A DNA stretch of 44,307 nucleotides, taken from contig WAJV01000101.1 of NCBI GenBank assembly GCA_015523725.1, forward strand, positions 1 through 44,307. Reading direction: 5' to 3'. The notes beneath the pieces were generated by a model, which made no database searches, had not been told where the DNA came from, and saw only the letters and a program-made list of their open reading frames with translations. A program made the position numbers and the translations under genes. Below are positions 1 through 8,499 of this stretch, piece after piece. The stretch's first letter is position 1. Each line of letters begins with the position of its first letter. This DNA comes from Candidatus Geothermarchaeota archaeon. GTDB taxonomy: Archaea > Thermoproteota > Nitrososphaeria > Geothermarchaeales > JDFR-13.

Positions 1-213
1 GGGAATTCCCTTTAACTTGTAATATCCTCCTTTTCCCTTGATTAAGTTATTTAATTCTCTGTGTTCTATGTCTAGGTGTGTCACTTTTGCATATGAATAT
101 CCCTTTAGATGTATGTATATAGTTGGATTATCTAATTCTTTTATTTCTTTATCTCTGTATAAAATGACTTTAGTTTTTTCTATTGCGATTTTTCCTGGTG
201 CGGGGCCCGTCAT
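1..213 (-). CDS. Hypothetical protein, N-terminal 71 residues (runs off the window)
   Basis: This reading frame is not in the ORF track because its stop lies outside the window. Reading the reverse strand from the ATG at 213 gives 71 open codons beginning MTGPAPGKIAIEKTKVILYR and ending exactly at base 1. The product is lysine- and isoleucine-rich, as are the other minus-strand proteins here. It starts 28 bp after the stop of the S9 peptidase on the same strand, so the two may be co-transcribed. The overlapping plus-strand 63-residue ORF is most likely its shadow. I do not recognise a family; no membrane segment or signal peptide is seen in this part. Confidence 0.6.
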   Translation of the reverse strand, partial: MTGPAPGKIAIEKTKVILYRDKEIKELDNPTIYIHLKGYSYAKVTHLDIEHRELNNLIKGKGGYYKLKGIP

Positions 214-241
214 TCCATGTAATAAATAAATTATTATAATT

Positions 242-1984
242 TTATTGTTTTAGATGTTTATTTAGGAAGGTGATTGCTGGATATAATACGTTTATTAGTT
301 GGTCAGTTTTTAGTATTACGTGTCCAATGTCTGGTAGTACATGTAGTTCGAATGTTCTATTCATATCTAGGAGTTTTCTGCAGAATTCTAGGACTGGTTT
401 TAGTGGGGTCCTGGTATCGTTTTGGGGATGTATGATGCAGAGTGGTGCTTTTAGATTTTCTATATAGGTTATTGGTGATCTATCTTTTAATTTATTCATA
501 TTGCCAGCAAATAATATGTTTATAAATTGTCTGAATATTGCATCGCTTAATTTGTAGGATTCTTCCCAGTCGGTTATTCCCGCTCCAGCTACTCCGCATA
601 CCCATAGGTCCGGCTCCTTTGTAGTAGCTAGGAATGTCATGTATCCTCCATAGCTATAGCCCATTATGGCTACCCTTGATGCTAATCCATTATCTACTGC
701 ATATTTCCTTGCATAAATTACATCCATTAGATCTCCTCCACCTGGATCGCCGATATCTAGAAGCCTAAATTCTTCTCCATAGCCTGTTGATCCCCTAAAG
801 TTCGGGGCCACTATATGGAAGCCTGAGGCTACGAGTGAGGTTATGAATGCCCTCCAGTAATCTCCTACGTAGGACCATGGGCCTCCGTGGACGAATATTA
901 TTGTTGGACCTGGTTTTGGGGCATTAGCCTCGAATATAATGCATGGTATCTCTAGTCCATCATAGGATTTATATCTTATTGTCTTTACTTCCCCTAGATT
1001 TACTCTAATTTCTTTGGGTAGATCCTTTCCAATAACTCTCTCCCATTTATCTTTATGTATTCTATAGATTGATTGGGGCTGCTTTAAACTTGAGAAATGC
1101 ATGTATATATAGTCACCGTATACATCTAGTGTACCCGGCGTCCCTTCAGGATGGTTTACTTTGAATCCGTCTATGTAAGCGTATCCCCTGGCCTCCGATA
1201 GTCCTATAAACCATATCTTTTCATCATCGGTTACGCCGAAATCAATGTAATCTGTTATTTTAAGTTTTTTATAGTCGTCTCCTTTTAGATTGGGTTCCTC
1301 GATACTTTCTTTCTTCGGGTCATATAAGTATAGTTTCTTATTGCCCTCGAAGTTTGAGGCGAATAATACCTTATCTTTATACAGTTTTGGCATTTCATTT
1401 ACAGATCCTTCTTTCGGAGTGTATATTATTTCTTCATTGGTTAAGTGGTTGTATATAAATATTTCATATGATTTGGGGTTTCCGTGTAGGTTTCCGAAGC
1501 CAACTGTTATCCGGCTATCTGTATCGGTTACGAAGAGGAATTTATCGGTGCTTAGAAGTTTTGTGGCTTTCTCACCTGGATGGGCTAAATATAGTCCAAT
1601 ATCTTTCTCGGTGCTGCCGGAGTATATGATGAAGTTATCTTTAACTGCTAGTCCAAATATTCTTAGTGGCTCCATATCGAATGCCTGTGTTTCCTTTCCG
1701 TCATCGAGTTCAGTCATGAAAACCCTGTGTTTCTCCCTCCCTTTTGTTACGTCTCTTGTGTAGAAGACTACCTTATCTTCCTTATGGGGTTTGGCGACCT
1801 CGAATACTCCTCCATGGGTTATTCTCCTCTTTTCCCCGCCATCTAGGTTACTTATCCATAGGTCGAGAACCTCTTCTTCATTGGATAGGTATATAAGTTT
1901 TTCCCTAGCTATTCCGACTAGATAATATAGTGGGTGTCTTGCTATAGTCTCTATTGTTTTTAGGGTCTGATATAGATTCTTCAT
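242..1984 (-). CDS. Prolyl oligopeptidase family (S9) serine peptidase
   Basis: A cytosolic serine peptidase of the acylaminoacyl-peptidase/oligopeptidase type, expected to cleave short peptides. The first ~340 residues look like the beta-propeller part; the C-terminal ~240 form the alpha/beta-hydrolase domain. That domain has the HGGPW oxyanion motif, nucleophile Ser in GYSYGG (about residue 444), the acidic residue in HPQND (about 523) and the His in PDIGH (about 555), so the triad is complete. No signal peptide is seen. The ORF track starts at a TTG at 2002; I prefer the ATG at 1984 (MKNLYQ). Length of about 580 fits the family. It is divergent from the nucleoside phosphorylase across ~145 bp. 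The exact substrate cannot be told. Confidence 0.9.
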   Translation of the reverse strand: MKNLYQTLKTIETIARHPLYYLVGIAREKLIYLSNEEEVLDLWISNLDGGEKRRITHGGVFEVAKPHKEDKVVFYTRDVTKGREKHRVFMTELDDGKETQAFDMEPLRIFGLAVKDNFIIYSGSTEKDIGLYLAHPGEKATKLLSTDKFLFVTDTDSRITVGFGNLHGNPKSYEIFIYNHLTNEEIIYTPKEGSVNEMPKLYKDKVLFASNFEGNKKLYLYDPKKESIEEPNLKGDDYKKLKITDYIDFGVTDDEKIWFIGLSEARGYAYIDGFKVNHPEGTPGTLDVYGDYIYMHFSSLKQPQSIYRIHKDKWERVIGKDLPKEIRVNLGEVKTIRYKSYDGLEIPCIIFEANAPKPGPTIIFVHGGPWSYVGDYWRAFITSLVASGFHIVAPNFRGSTGYGEEFRLLDIGDPGGGDLMDVIYARKYAVDNGLASRVAIMGYSYGGYMTFLATTKEPDLWVCGVAGAGITDWEESYKLSDAIFRQFINILFAGNMNKLKDRSPITYIENLKAPLCIIHPQNDTRTPLKPVLEFCRKLLDMNRTFELHVLPDIGHVILKTDQLINVLYPAITFLNKHLKQ

Positions 1985-2128
1985 AAAAAAGATATTAGTC
2001 AAATGTTATGTTAAATTTTTATGTTTTTAACTTGTTTTACTCCTTATGTAGCATTACTTGTTAATAATTATGTGTTTTTGCTGGTGTAAATAACTATTTA
2101 TTTCAATTTTTATTTGATTAATTTTGTT

Positions 2129-2926
2129 ATGGAATCCAAGAAAAATTTATATCCGATACTTATTGGGAGTCCGAAGGATATTAGTATTACTGATCCCTCG
2201 ATATTTGTTGAGTATAATTTGGGGAGGCTGGGGGTTGATAGGAGCATTCTTCCCGATAGGTATATATTGACATTCAGGTATACTGATGCTCTCAATGTAT
2301 TACGTAATAATTTTGATTTAACTGTAATTGAGTTGGCCGACTCTCCATTATATGTATTTGATTATAAGGGTGTACGGATTGGGTTTAGATATATGGGAAT
2401 TGGGGCCCCGGCTGCTGGCTTGGTTTTGGAGGGTTCTATAGCTCTTGGAGGAAAATATTTTGTCTTCTTTGGGGGTGTTGGTGTGCTTCTACGGAATATA
2501 AGGAAGTGGGAGTTTATCATACCGAGTAGAGCAATTAGGGATGAAGGAACTTCTTTCCATTATTTGGAACCCAGTTTCTATGCATATCCATCTAAGATGA
2601 TTAATAGGGTGTTGATGAGCGTCTTGTCTAGATATGGTGTTAAGTATCGTGTAGGGGGTGTATGGACAACTGATGCACCATATAGGGAGACATTCTATAA
2701 ACGTGATTTTTTCCTTAAGAGGGGTGCTATATGTGTGGATATGGAGGCTGCAGCATTATTTGCTATTGCAAAGTATAGGGGGGTTAATATCGGAGGGATT
2801 TTTTATGCTGTGGATTTAGTAGGGGATGAGTGGGATCTTAGGGCGGAGGAAGATCATGAGGTTAAGAGGTTCAATGTTGTTGAGAGGCTTATTAGTTACT
2901 CGGTTGAGGCTCTTTCTTCTCTATAA
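2129..2926 (+). CDS. Nucleoside phosphorylase (PNP/UDP family)
   Basis: Likely reversible phosphorolysis of a nucleoside to base plus (deoxy)ribose 1-phosphate in the cytosol. The clearest signature is CVDMEAAALFAIA in the C-terminal third, the nucleoside-binding Met-Glu segment of the PNP_UDP_1 fold. A glycine-rich stretch (FFGGVGVLL) in the middle would lie near the phosphate site. The chosen ATG at 2129 (MESKKN) follows an in-frame TTG at 2114 by five codons; an AT-rich TATA-like stretch lies about 30 bp upstream, suggesting a leaderless transcript. Base specificity (uridine or purine) cannot be read. A deoxyribose-phosphate aldolase lies 35 kb away and could act downstream in nucleoside salvage, by inference only. 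Confidence 0.85.
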   Translation: MESKKNLYPILIGSPKDISITDPSIFVEYNLGRLGVDRSILPDRYILTFRYTDALNVLRNNFDLTVIELADSPLYVFDYKGVRIGFRYMGIGAPAAGLVLEGSIALGGKYFVFFGGVGVLLRNIRKWEFIIPSRAIRDEGTSFHYLEPSFYAYPSKMINRVLMSVLSRYGVKYRVGGVWTTDAPYRETFYKRDFFLKRGAICVDMEAAALFAIAKYRGVNIGGIFYAVDLVGDEWDLRAEEDHEVKRFNVVERLISYSVEALSSL

Positions 2927-2946
2927 ACCGATATTTATCCCTGTTT

Positions 2947-5100
2947 TCAGATCCTTATTTCATTTTTGCCTGGTTTAATTAACCTTTCTTTACTATATAT
3001 TTCTAGAGATATTGTTTCTTTGCTTTGGTTATCTATGATGGCTATACCAAGTTCTTTATCTATCTCAATATCTAATTGTATCTCTCCCATTTTTAGTCTA
3101 TTTATTTTTAGTTTACTCCATTCAATGGGTAGCTTGGGTGAGAGTTTTATCTTTTTATTTATTGCGTCTAGATTGATGCCTAGCATTCCCTCCAGTAATG
3201 CTTGTATATATAGTGTTATTGACCATGCCTGAAGTATACATGAATATTGGGGTTTCTCTCTATCGCCTCTATATACCTCTGCATACATTCCACCCTCTTT
3301 TATAATTTGTCTAGCCATTAATTCTATGAGTTCGTGCCCCTTTTGTATCCTGCCATACTTATATTCGGCTAATGCGAGCCAACCGGTGACTAGTGGCCAA
3401 ACCATCCCGTTATGATATTTTTCTGGACTGTATTTCCTGTCTCTCGATGATAGTGTTCTCAATCCCCACTCGGTCAACATATCGGGTTGCTCTAGTCTTT
3501 TTAATGATTTGAGGGCCTTCTCCCTAGGTATGGTTAGGTGGATTAGTGCTATTAATGCATTTGGTCTAATAGATTCATCTTTGGACCCATCTTCAGTTAT
3601 CCGATCATAGAAATATTCTGTGTTTGGATTCCAGTAATCATTGATGATATTATTCTTTATTTTTGAACTAATTTCCCTCCATTTTCTAGACAATTCTATT
3701 TTACCGTTTAACTCAGCTAACTCGGCTGCTTTATCTAGGGCAGCCGCCCATAGGGCCTGTATCTCTATGGGTTTTATACCTCTATATATTGTGTCCATCC
3801 ATGTCGTATCTATAAAAAAGTATTTTGCCGGTTCTTCTAGTATATGTTCGATTAATCCATCTCCGTCAATGTCTTTCCTATATCCCCAAGTAATCATGTT
3901 GAGTAGGTTTCTCCACCTCTTCTTTGCATAGGCTTTATCGGCTGTTGCGAATGTATATAAATGTATTAGTATTGGATAGTATAGGGTTGAGTCGGCTGCA
4001 CCATAATAGAATAGTGTCTTATATCCATAGTGCATTAATATTTCTCCTTTTTTTCCACCGAGTATTTCATAATCATCTCTGGCTTGATATTTTAGGAAGG
4101 TGTCAATGTATTTTTTAGCGTATTCGTGATCCCCTATAAGTATTAGGGCTGGTATAATCCAAGCAGCATCTCTACTCCAATATCTGGCGAACCACGGGTA
4201 TCCAGCCACTATCCCTTCTTCTGGCTGTCGTGACCTAAGTGTATATAGGGCTGCCTTGGCTAAAGTAAATGCTTTATTAATGTTTTCTGATGGGGTTTCT
4301 ATATTAATAGTATTGTTTATATACTTCTCATATTCCTCTATATTTCTCCTTAAAATCTCTCCAGATTTTCTCAATCCTTCCTCAGCATAATTTTTTACGG
4401 TCTTGTATCCTTTATCTGAGGATGCTATCGATATTGTAATATTTTTCTTATTTCCTTTTATGGAGTGTATATCCCATGTGAATAGGGTGGGAACTGTTTT
4501 ATTTGGTGCTGCGGTGGGGAGTTTCTTTATTTTTTCGATAATATCTTTTGAAACATCGCCTATTATGTATTTAGTGGGGGGTGGACTGCTTTTACATATT
4601 GTATGCCATTCATCCGTCCTCATTATTAGTGTTTCGTTTTTATATTTTATGTTGATGTTTTCTGGCAATATTCCATCGTATTCTAATGGGCCTCCCCATG
4701 ACTCTATGTATAGATTGATTTCCGTAGATTTATTGTTTCTTATAGGTTGCTGAATGTTTAAGTTGATTATCGCTATAGGTTTTTCTCTTGCAGTATATAT
4801 GGTTGATGTTATTTTAAATCCATTTATTTTGTGGTGTGTTTCGATGTGGCTTCCGTAGTAGATGCTTTTATAGGTGTAGTCGCCTAGTCTCTTAAATTCA
4901 TTTACTGTATATAGAGTTGGGATTATTGGCCCTGTGGCTCTTATTGGGGGTGTATAGAATCCTCCGAAGTCTATTGTTGGACCGTATCTGCTCCATGGAG
5001 TCGATAATTCACCTCCTCTAGATGCTACTATGAAACCTTTTTCTCCACCAAGTATTACTGGATATTTCCAATTACTATTATATACAATTAATGGTTCCAT
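2947..5100 (-). CDS. Glycoside hydrolase, amylo-alpha-1,6-glucosidase-like (six-hairpin fold)
   Basis: Resembles the C-terminal glucosidase half of glycogen-debranching enzymes (GDE_C/GH133-like, alpha/alpha barrel). After an N-terminal beta-rich domain of ~270 residues comes a helical barrel with RYWSRDAAW (~306-314), YYGAADSTLYY (~365-375), DTTWMD (~431-436) and NGMVWPL (~564-570), all at places matching conserved blocks of that superfamily. The amylase-like glucanotransferase half of eukaryotic debranching enzymes is absent. A DIDGDG loop near 410 could bind calcium. No signal peptide is seen, so cytosolic action on an imported oligosaccharide is likely. It is the last gene of a run with a GPH symporter and a GH1 glycosidase, starting 2 bp after the upstream stop. 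Exact substrate unknown; GH15, GH63 or mannosylglycerate-hydrolase-like activity is possible. Confidence 0.75.
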   Translation of the reverse strand: MEPLIVYNSNWKYPVILGGEKGFIVASRGGELSTPWSRYGPTIDFGGFYTPPIRATGPIIPTLYTVNEFKRLGDYTYKSIYYGSHIETHHKINGFKITSTIYTAREKPIAIINLNIQQPIRNNKSTEINLYIESWGGPLEYDGILPENINIKYKNETLIMRTDEWHTICKSSPPPTKYIIGDVSKDIIEKIKKLPTAAPNKTVPTLFTWDIHSIKGNKKNITISIASSDKGYKTVKNYAEEGLRKSGEILRRNIEEYEKYINNTINIETPSENINKAFTLAKAALYTLRSRQPEEGIVAGYPWFARYWSRDAAWIIPALILIGDHEYAKKYIDTFLKYQARDDYEILGGKKGEILMHYGYKTLFYYGAADSTLYYPILIHLYTFATADKAYAKKRWRNLLNMITWGYRKDIDGDGLIEHILEEPAKYFFIDTTWMDTIYRGIKPIEIQALWAAALDKAAELAELNGKIELSRKWREISSKIKNNIINDYWNPNTEYFYDRITEDGSKDESIRPNALIALIHLTIPREKALKSLKRLEQPDMLTEWGLRTLSSRDRKYSPEKYHNGMVWPLVTGWLALAEYKYGRIQKGHELIELMARQIIKEGGMYAEVYRGDREKPQYSCILQAWSITLYIQALLEGMLGINLDAINKKIKLSPKLPIEWSKLKINRLKMGEIQLDIEIDKELGIAIIDNQSKETISLEIYSKERLIKPGKNEIRI

Positions 5101-5102
5101 AA

Positions 5103-5552
5103 TTAATCCCTTAATTCATCGGTGAATATGAGGTCCATGGAGGTGTCGAAGCCGATTATCCTTGCATTAAGTATTTTTATTTCATGTTTCCCTCTCTTTA
5201 ACCCTCTTTCTTTAAATACTATGACTTCTATTGATTCGCCTGGAATTAGGGGGAGTGGATTCTCATCTGTCCATTCATTCATCTTTATTAATTCATCGCC
5301 TTTTTTAATCAATGCTTTACTCGGGTTTATTTTCATGTCATCTACAATTATTGTTGGTCTTTTATAGTATGCACTGTAGAGTGGGTTCTTTATCTTGAAG
5401 CTAAAGCTATCTGTTATTCCGTCTCCATCGATATCGAGATTTCTTAGGCTATTTTTCTGGAAAATATTGTCTTTAATCCATTTTTCATATTTAGATAAAT
5501 ATAATAATCTACTTAGTCCGAATTGGGTTATTAGTTTAATGAGTTTGATCAT
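5103..5552 (-). CDS. Small protein resembling C-glycoside deglycosidase beta subunit (DUF6379-like)
   Basis: A 149-residue beta-rich protein between the GH1 and debranching-type genes. From residue ~29 the pattern DNIFQKNSLRN, then DGDGITDSFSFKIKNPLY, a VDD turn and a late GLKRGKHEIKI resembles the beta subunit of C-glycoside deglycosidase as I remember it; this rests on pattern memory, not an alignment. In that family the beta subunit pairs with a TIM-barrel alpha subunit to cleave C-C glycosidic bonds, but no alpha-like gene is present here. Residues 40-48 (DIDGDGITD) form an EF-hand-like calcium loop. The start ATG has the ribosome-binding site GAGGTGATC, which overlaps the GH1 stop, so the two are translated from one message. 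It could instead be a carbohydrate-binding accessory protein. Confidence 0.5.
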   Translation of the reverse strand: MIKLIKLITQFGLSRLLYLSKYEKWIKDNIFQKNSLRNLDIDGDGITDSFSFKIKNPLYSAYYKRPTIIVDDMKINPSKALIKKGDELIKMNEWTDENPLPLIPGESIEVIVFKERGLKRGKHEIKILNARIIGFDTSMDLIFTDELRD

Positions 5553-5556
5553 TTGA

Positions 5557-7128
5557 TCACCTCTTATTAAGACTATATTTGCTTAGTAATTCAGGGTTTA
5601 CATAATTTTCTTCGATAATTTGTTTGTATATTTTTACGCTGGGTCTCGGTATTCTCTCTTTAGTCTTTAGGTCTACGTAATATAGGCCGAACTTCATCTT
5701 GAATCCATGGCTCCATTCATAATTATCTGTTAGGGCCCAGTGTAGGTATCCAAAGATTTTTTTGTTTCCGTCTTCTATTATATCGTCGAGTGTTTTTAGG
5801 TGGGTTACTAAGAATTGTGCCCTATATTTATCTTCTGCATCGGCTAATCCATTCTCAGTTATTAAGATTGGTTTATTATATTTGGATGCTATATCAATAA
5901 CTTGTTTTAGTCCCTGTGGATATATTTCCCAGCCTATGTCGGTGACTGGATATCCATCCAGCGACACTTGCTGATTTAGTTCCCCGGCTGTGAAGCCATA
6001 TCCCGGTATTACATAGAAGAAGGCCGGTAAACCTGTGGTTATTTTGGCTAGTAGTTTATTTCCACCTTTTACAACTACTCTGCAGTAATAATTTATGCCG
6101 AGCCAGTCGAGGTGGTTGGCCAGTCTAGGTATATGTTCATCCCTATCCACCTCTCCATTAAAGTTTTTGTCTAGCCAACCCTTTGTTATAGCATCTAATA
6201 TTAATGTGTTGTGTATATGGCTTAGGAATTTCGCTGTCATTATATCTATCTCTTTATCTTTTCTATATGGCTGTATAGGCATCATGTTGTGTATTATGCC
6301 TATGAGTGGCTTCTTATTACTATCTCTCGATACTCTACACCATTTTTTTATCGCTTCATATGCATTTACATGTGCATAAATCATGTTTATTATGGCTTTA
6401 GCGAATGCCGAGTTTCTAAGTCTAGGTGGGAATCCCATGTCTCTATGATAGGGTGGGAATGTCTCCATTTTTAGGTACCCTGCTTCCGCAACTATTATAG
6501 GTTCATTAAGGGTTGCCCACATATCTACTAAGTCTCCGAGTGTATGGGCTATATATGCTGCATATTTTGTGAATTCAATAACTATATTGTTATCTAACCA
6601 GCCTAGTGGCCCATCTCTTAGCTTTGTATCCCTTGCTTTTATTGGGTCGTGTATCCAGAGTGGTAGTGTGAAGTGGTTTAGGCATACTATGATATTAAAC
6701 CCTTTGTTCTTTAGGTCCATGATTATTTTTCTATAGTGTTTGAGAGCTTCTTTATTGGCTATTTTGTCGAGTTCCTGGATATCTTTATCATCTATTTTTA
6801 CCTTATCTACTCTCCCATCTTTATCCCAATCTACATCTACTTCTATTTTATTAGTGGGATTTGGAAATATTCTACTCCACTCGACACCTATTCTAAATGT
6901 ATTTAACCCAATTTCTTTAGCTATTTTATGATCTAATGAGTATTTTGAGAAGTAGTCTATTCCATTTTCAGGTAGGTCTCCACTCACTAATTTATTCCTT
7001 ATATTATAGTCATCGTGGACCCATTTGTACCAATCCGTATTTTGGTCTATGTATTTTCCGTCTGGGTCGCCCATCTCGAACTGGAACCCACTTTCACTAA
7101 CTCCCCACCAAAAATCTTCCGGAAACAT
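5557..7128 (-). CDS. GH1 beta-glycosidase, LacS-like
   Basis: Hydrolyses beta-linked glycosides in the cytosol; closely follows Sulfolobus LacS in layout. Conserved blocks in order: GFQFEMG near the start, GVEWSRIFP, LPLWIHDP, the acid/base Glu in TLNEP (about residue 209), GINYY, nucleophile Glu in ITENG (about 425), and NYEWSHGF. The length of ~523 is slightly above LacS (~489). An insert reading VDWDKDGRVD could be a calcium loop. The ORF-track start is a TTG at 7149; the ATG at 7128 gives MFPEDFWWG, matches the LacS N-terminus and is preceded by AAGGGG at a suitable distance. It follows the sugar symporter directly. Beta-glucosidase, galactosidase or xylosidase specificity cannot be separated. 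Confidence 0.93.
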   Translation of the reverse strand: MFPEDFWWGVSESGFQFEMGDPDGKYIDQNTDWYKWVHDDYNIRNKLVSGDLPENGIDYFSKYSLDHKIAKEIGLNTFRIGVEWSRIFPNPTNKIEVDVDWDKDGRVDKVKIDDKDIQELDKIANKEALKHYRKIIMDLKNKGFNIIVCLNHFTLPLWIHDPIKARDTKLRDGPLGWLDNNIVIEFTKYAAYIAHTLGDLVDMWATLNEPIIVAEAGYLKMETFPPYHRDMGFPPRLRNSAFAKAIINMIYAHVNAYEAIKKWCRVSRDSNKKPLIGIIHNMMPIQPYRKDKEIDIMTAKFLSHIHNTLILDAITKGWLDKNFNGEVDRDEHIPRLANHLDWLGINYYCRVVVKGGNKLLAKITTGLPAFFYVIPGYGFTAGELNQQVSLDGYPVTDIGWEIYPQGLKQVIDIASKYNKPILITENGLADAEDKYRAQFLVTHLKTLDDIIEDGNKKIFGYLHWALTDNYEWSHGFKMKFGLYYVDLKTKERIPRPSVKIYKQIIEENYVNPELLSKYSLNKR

Positions 7129-7149
7129 ATTCCACAGCCCCTTAACCAA

Positions 7150-8451
7150 TTAGATTAGTTTATTCTTTAGTTTCTCAAAATATTCTCCTTTTATTGGGTG
7201 TAGTAATAGGGCTATGATCCCGAATATCATCGCTATAGCCGGAACTACACCCATTAAAATCCTTATACCTAGTATTGCTGAGGCGGGTTGAGTTTCTAGG
7301 TTTGGATTATATCCATAAAATCCCAATACACTGCTTATTGTTACTCCCTGTAGAATGGTCGATAATCTTATAACGAATCCGTGTATTCCGAAGTATAGTC
7401 CCTCTCTCCTCTCACCTGTTTTTATCTCGTCTTCGTCTATTACATAAGATATTAGCACATCTGGGGCTACTATTAATCCACCTAGTCCGATTCCGGCGAG
7501 CACTATTGTTATCAATACCAATGTCCAGTCTGGATTTATTAATAGGAAGAGTGGATATGCAAATATTCCCCATATACATGATGCTATGGCTGCTTTTAAG
7601 GGAGTGATTTTAGCTTGCAGTTTGGACCATGGATAGAATACTATTATACTTGTTAGTACTGTTAGGAATAGTATTAGTGATAATTCATTCTCACTCCATC
7701 CAAATACATATTTGTTATAGAATGGTACAACTGCTGTCAGCATGTCGGTTGTGAATTGTGCTGTTAGACTGAATGCTGCAAATGTGATGAATGATTTATT
7801 GATTAGTGAGTATTTGAGTCCCTCTATAAATCCAATACTCTCTCGCTTGGGTTGATATATCTCTTTGCATCCAATTAGTGATATTAGGAAGGTGGTTATG
7901 GTTAGTAATCCAGATACTATGCCCAGGGTGTTCCATCCATAAGTACTATATATTAATGGAGCCGATGCTAATCCCACTATCGTACCAATCATTACGAATA
8001 TGTTTCTTAGAGTGTTTGCCGTTGTTCTTTCCTCTATTGTCTGGAACATTTCTGGAAATAATGCTGTCCAATTTAAAACAACTATTGTGTAGAATGTGTC
8101 GAATAGGACTATAATTATTAGGAAGTAAGCGAATAAAAGGGTTGCTTCTTTAAATGGTGGTGTCCATATTAACCAACTAATTATTCCTAGGGGTGTTGTA
8201 AATATTAATATCCATGGATATCTTCTTCCCCACCTGCTCCTCGTTTTATCTGAGTAGTATCCAAATAATGGATCGTTTATAGCATTCCATATGCTAAATA
8301 ATACTATTCCAATCGTGTAGTATATTAGGGGGAGTTTCATTATATCTATATAGAAGTATGTTATAAAGCCGCTGAATATTACATAGGGTATTGTGGATCC
8401 GAATCCCCCCACGCTCCATATTAGCCTTTTATCGAATATTGGTTTATCCAT
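7150..8451 (-). CDS. GPH-family sugar:cation symporter (MelB-like MFS)
   Basis: A membrane transporter of ~433 residues with about twelve hydrophobic segments. The loop YYSDKTRSRWGRRYPW near residues 65-80 is the glycoside-pentoside-hexuronide signature (D-x3-R-x-R-W-G-R-x-R/Y-P-W). Such proteins carry sugars or glycosides into the cell with Na+ or H+. It directly precedes the GH1 enzyme, so it probably imports the glycoside that the downstream hydrolases degrade. The ORF track starts at TTG 8454; the next codon is an ATG at 8451, which I prefer. A 48-bp gap separates it from the upstream acyl-CoA dehydrogenase on the same strand. Confidence 0.85.
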   Translation of the reverse strand: MDKPIFDKRLIWSVGGFGSTIPYVIFSGFITYFYIDIMKLPLIYYTIGIVLFSIWNAINDPLFGYYSDKTRSRWGRRYPWILIFTTPLGIISWLIWTPPFKEATLLFAYFLIIIVLFDTFYTIVVLNWTALFPEMFQTIEERTTANTLRNIFVMIGTIVGLASAPLIYSTYGWNTLGIVSGLLTITTFLISLIGCKEIYQPKRESIGFIEGLKYSLINKSFITFAAFSLTAQFTTDMLTAVVPFYNKYVFGWSENELSLILFLTVLTSIIVFYPWSKLQAKITPLKAAIASCIWGIFAYPLFLLINPDWTLVLITIVLAGIGLGGLIVAPDVLISYVIDEDEIKTGERREGLYFGIHGFVIRLSTILQGVTISSVLGFYGYNPNLETQPASAILGIRILMGVVPAIAMIFGIIALLLHPIKGEYFEKLKNKLI

Positions 8452-8499
8452 CAAATAATATTTTATATGGATACTGTGTATAATTATGTAATTCTATTT

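Noticed and set aside
38-229. Plus-strand 63-residue ORF in the track
   Set aside because: It overlaps the minus-strand reading frame that runs unbroken from 213 to the window edge, has low-complexity hydrophobic sequence and no ribosome-binding site; it is most likely a shadow.
1290-1763. Plus-strand 157-residue ORF inside the S9 peptidase
   Set aside because: It lies wholly within a well-supported gene on the other strand and has no recognisable domain.
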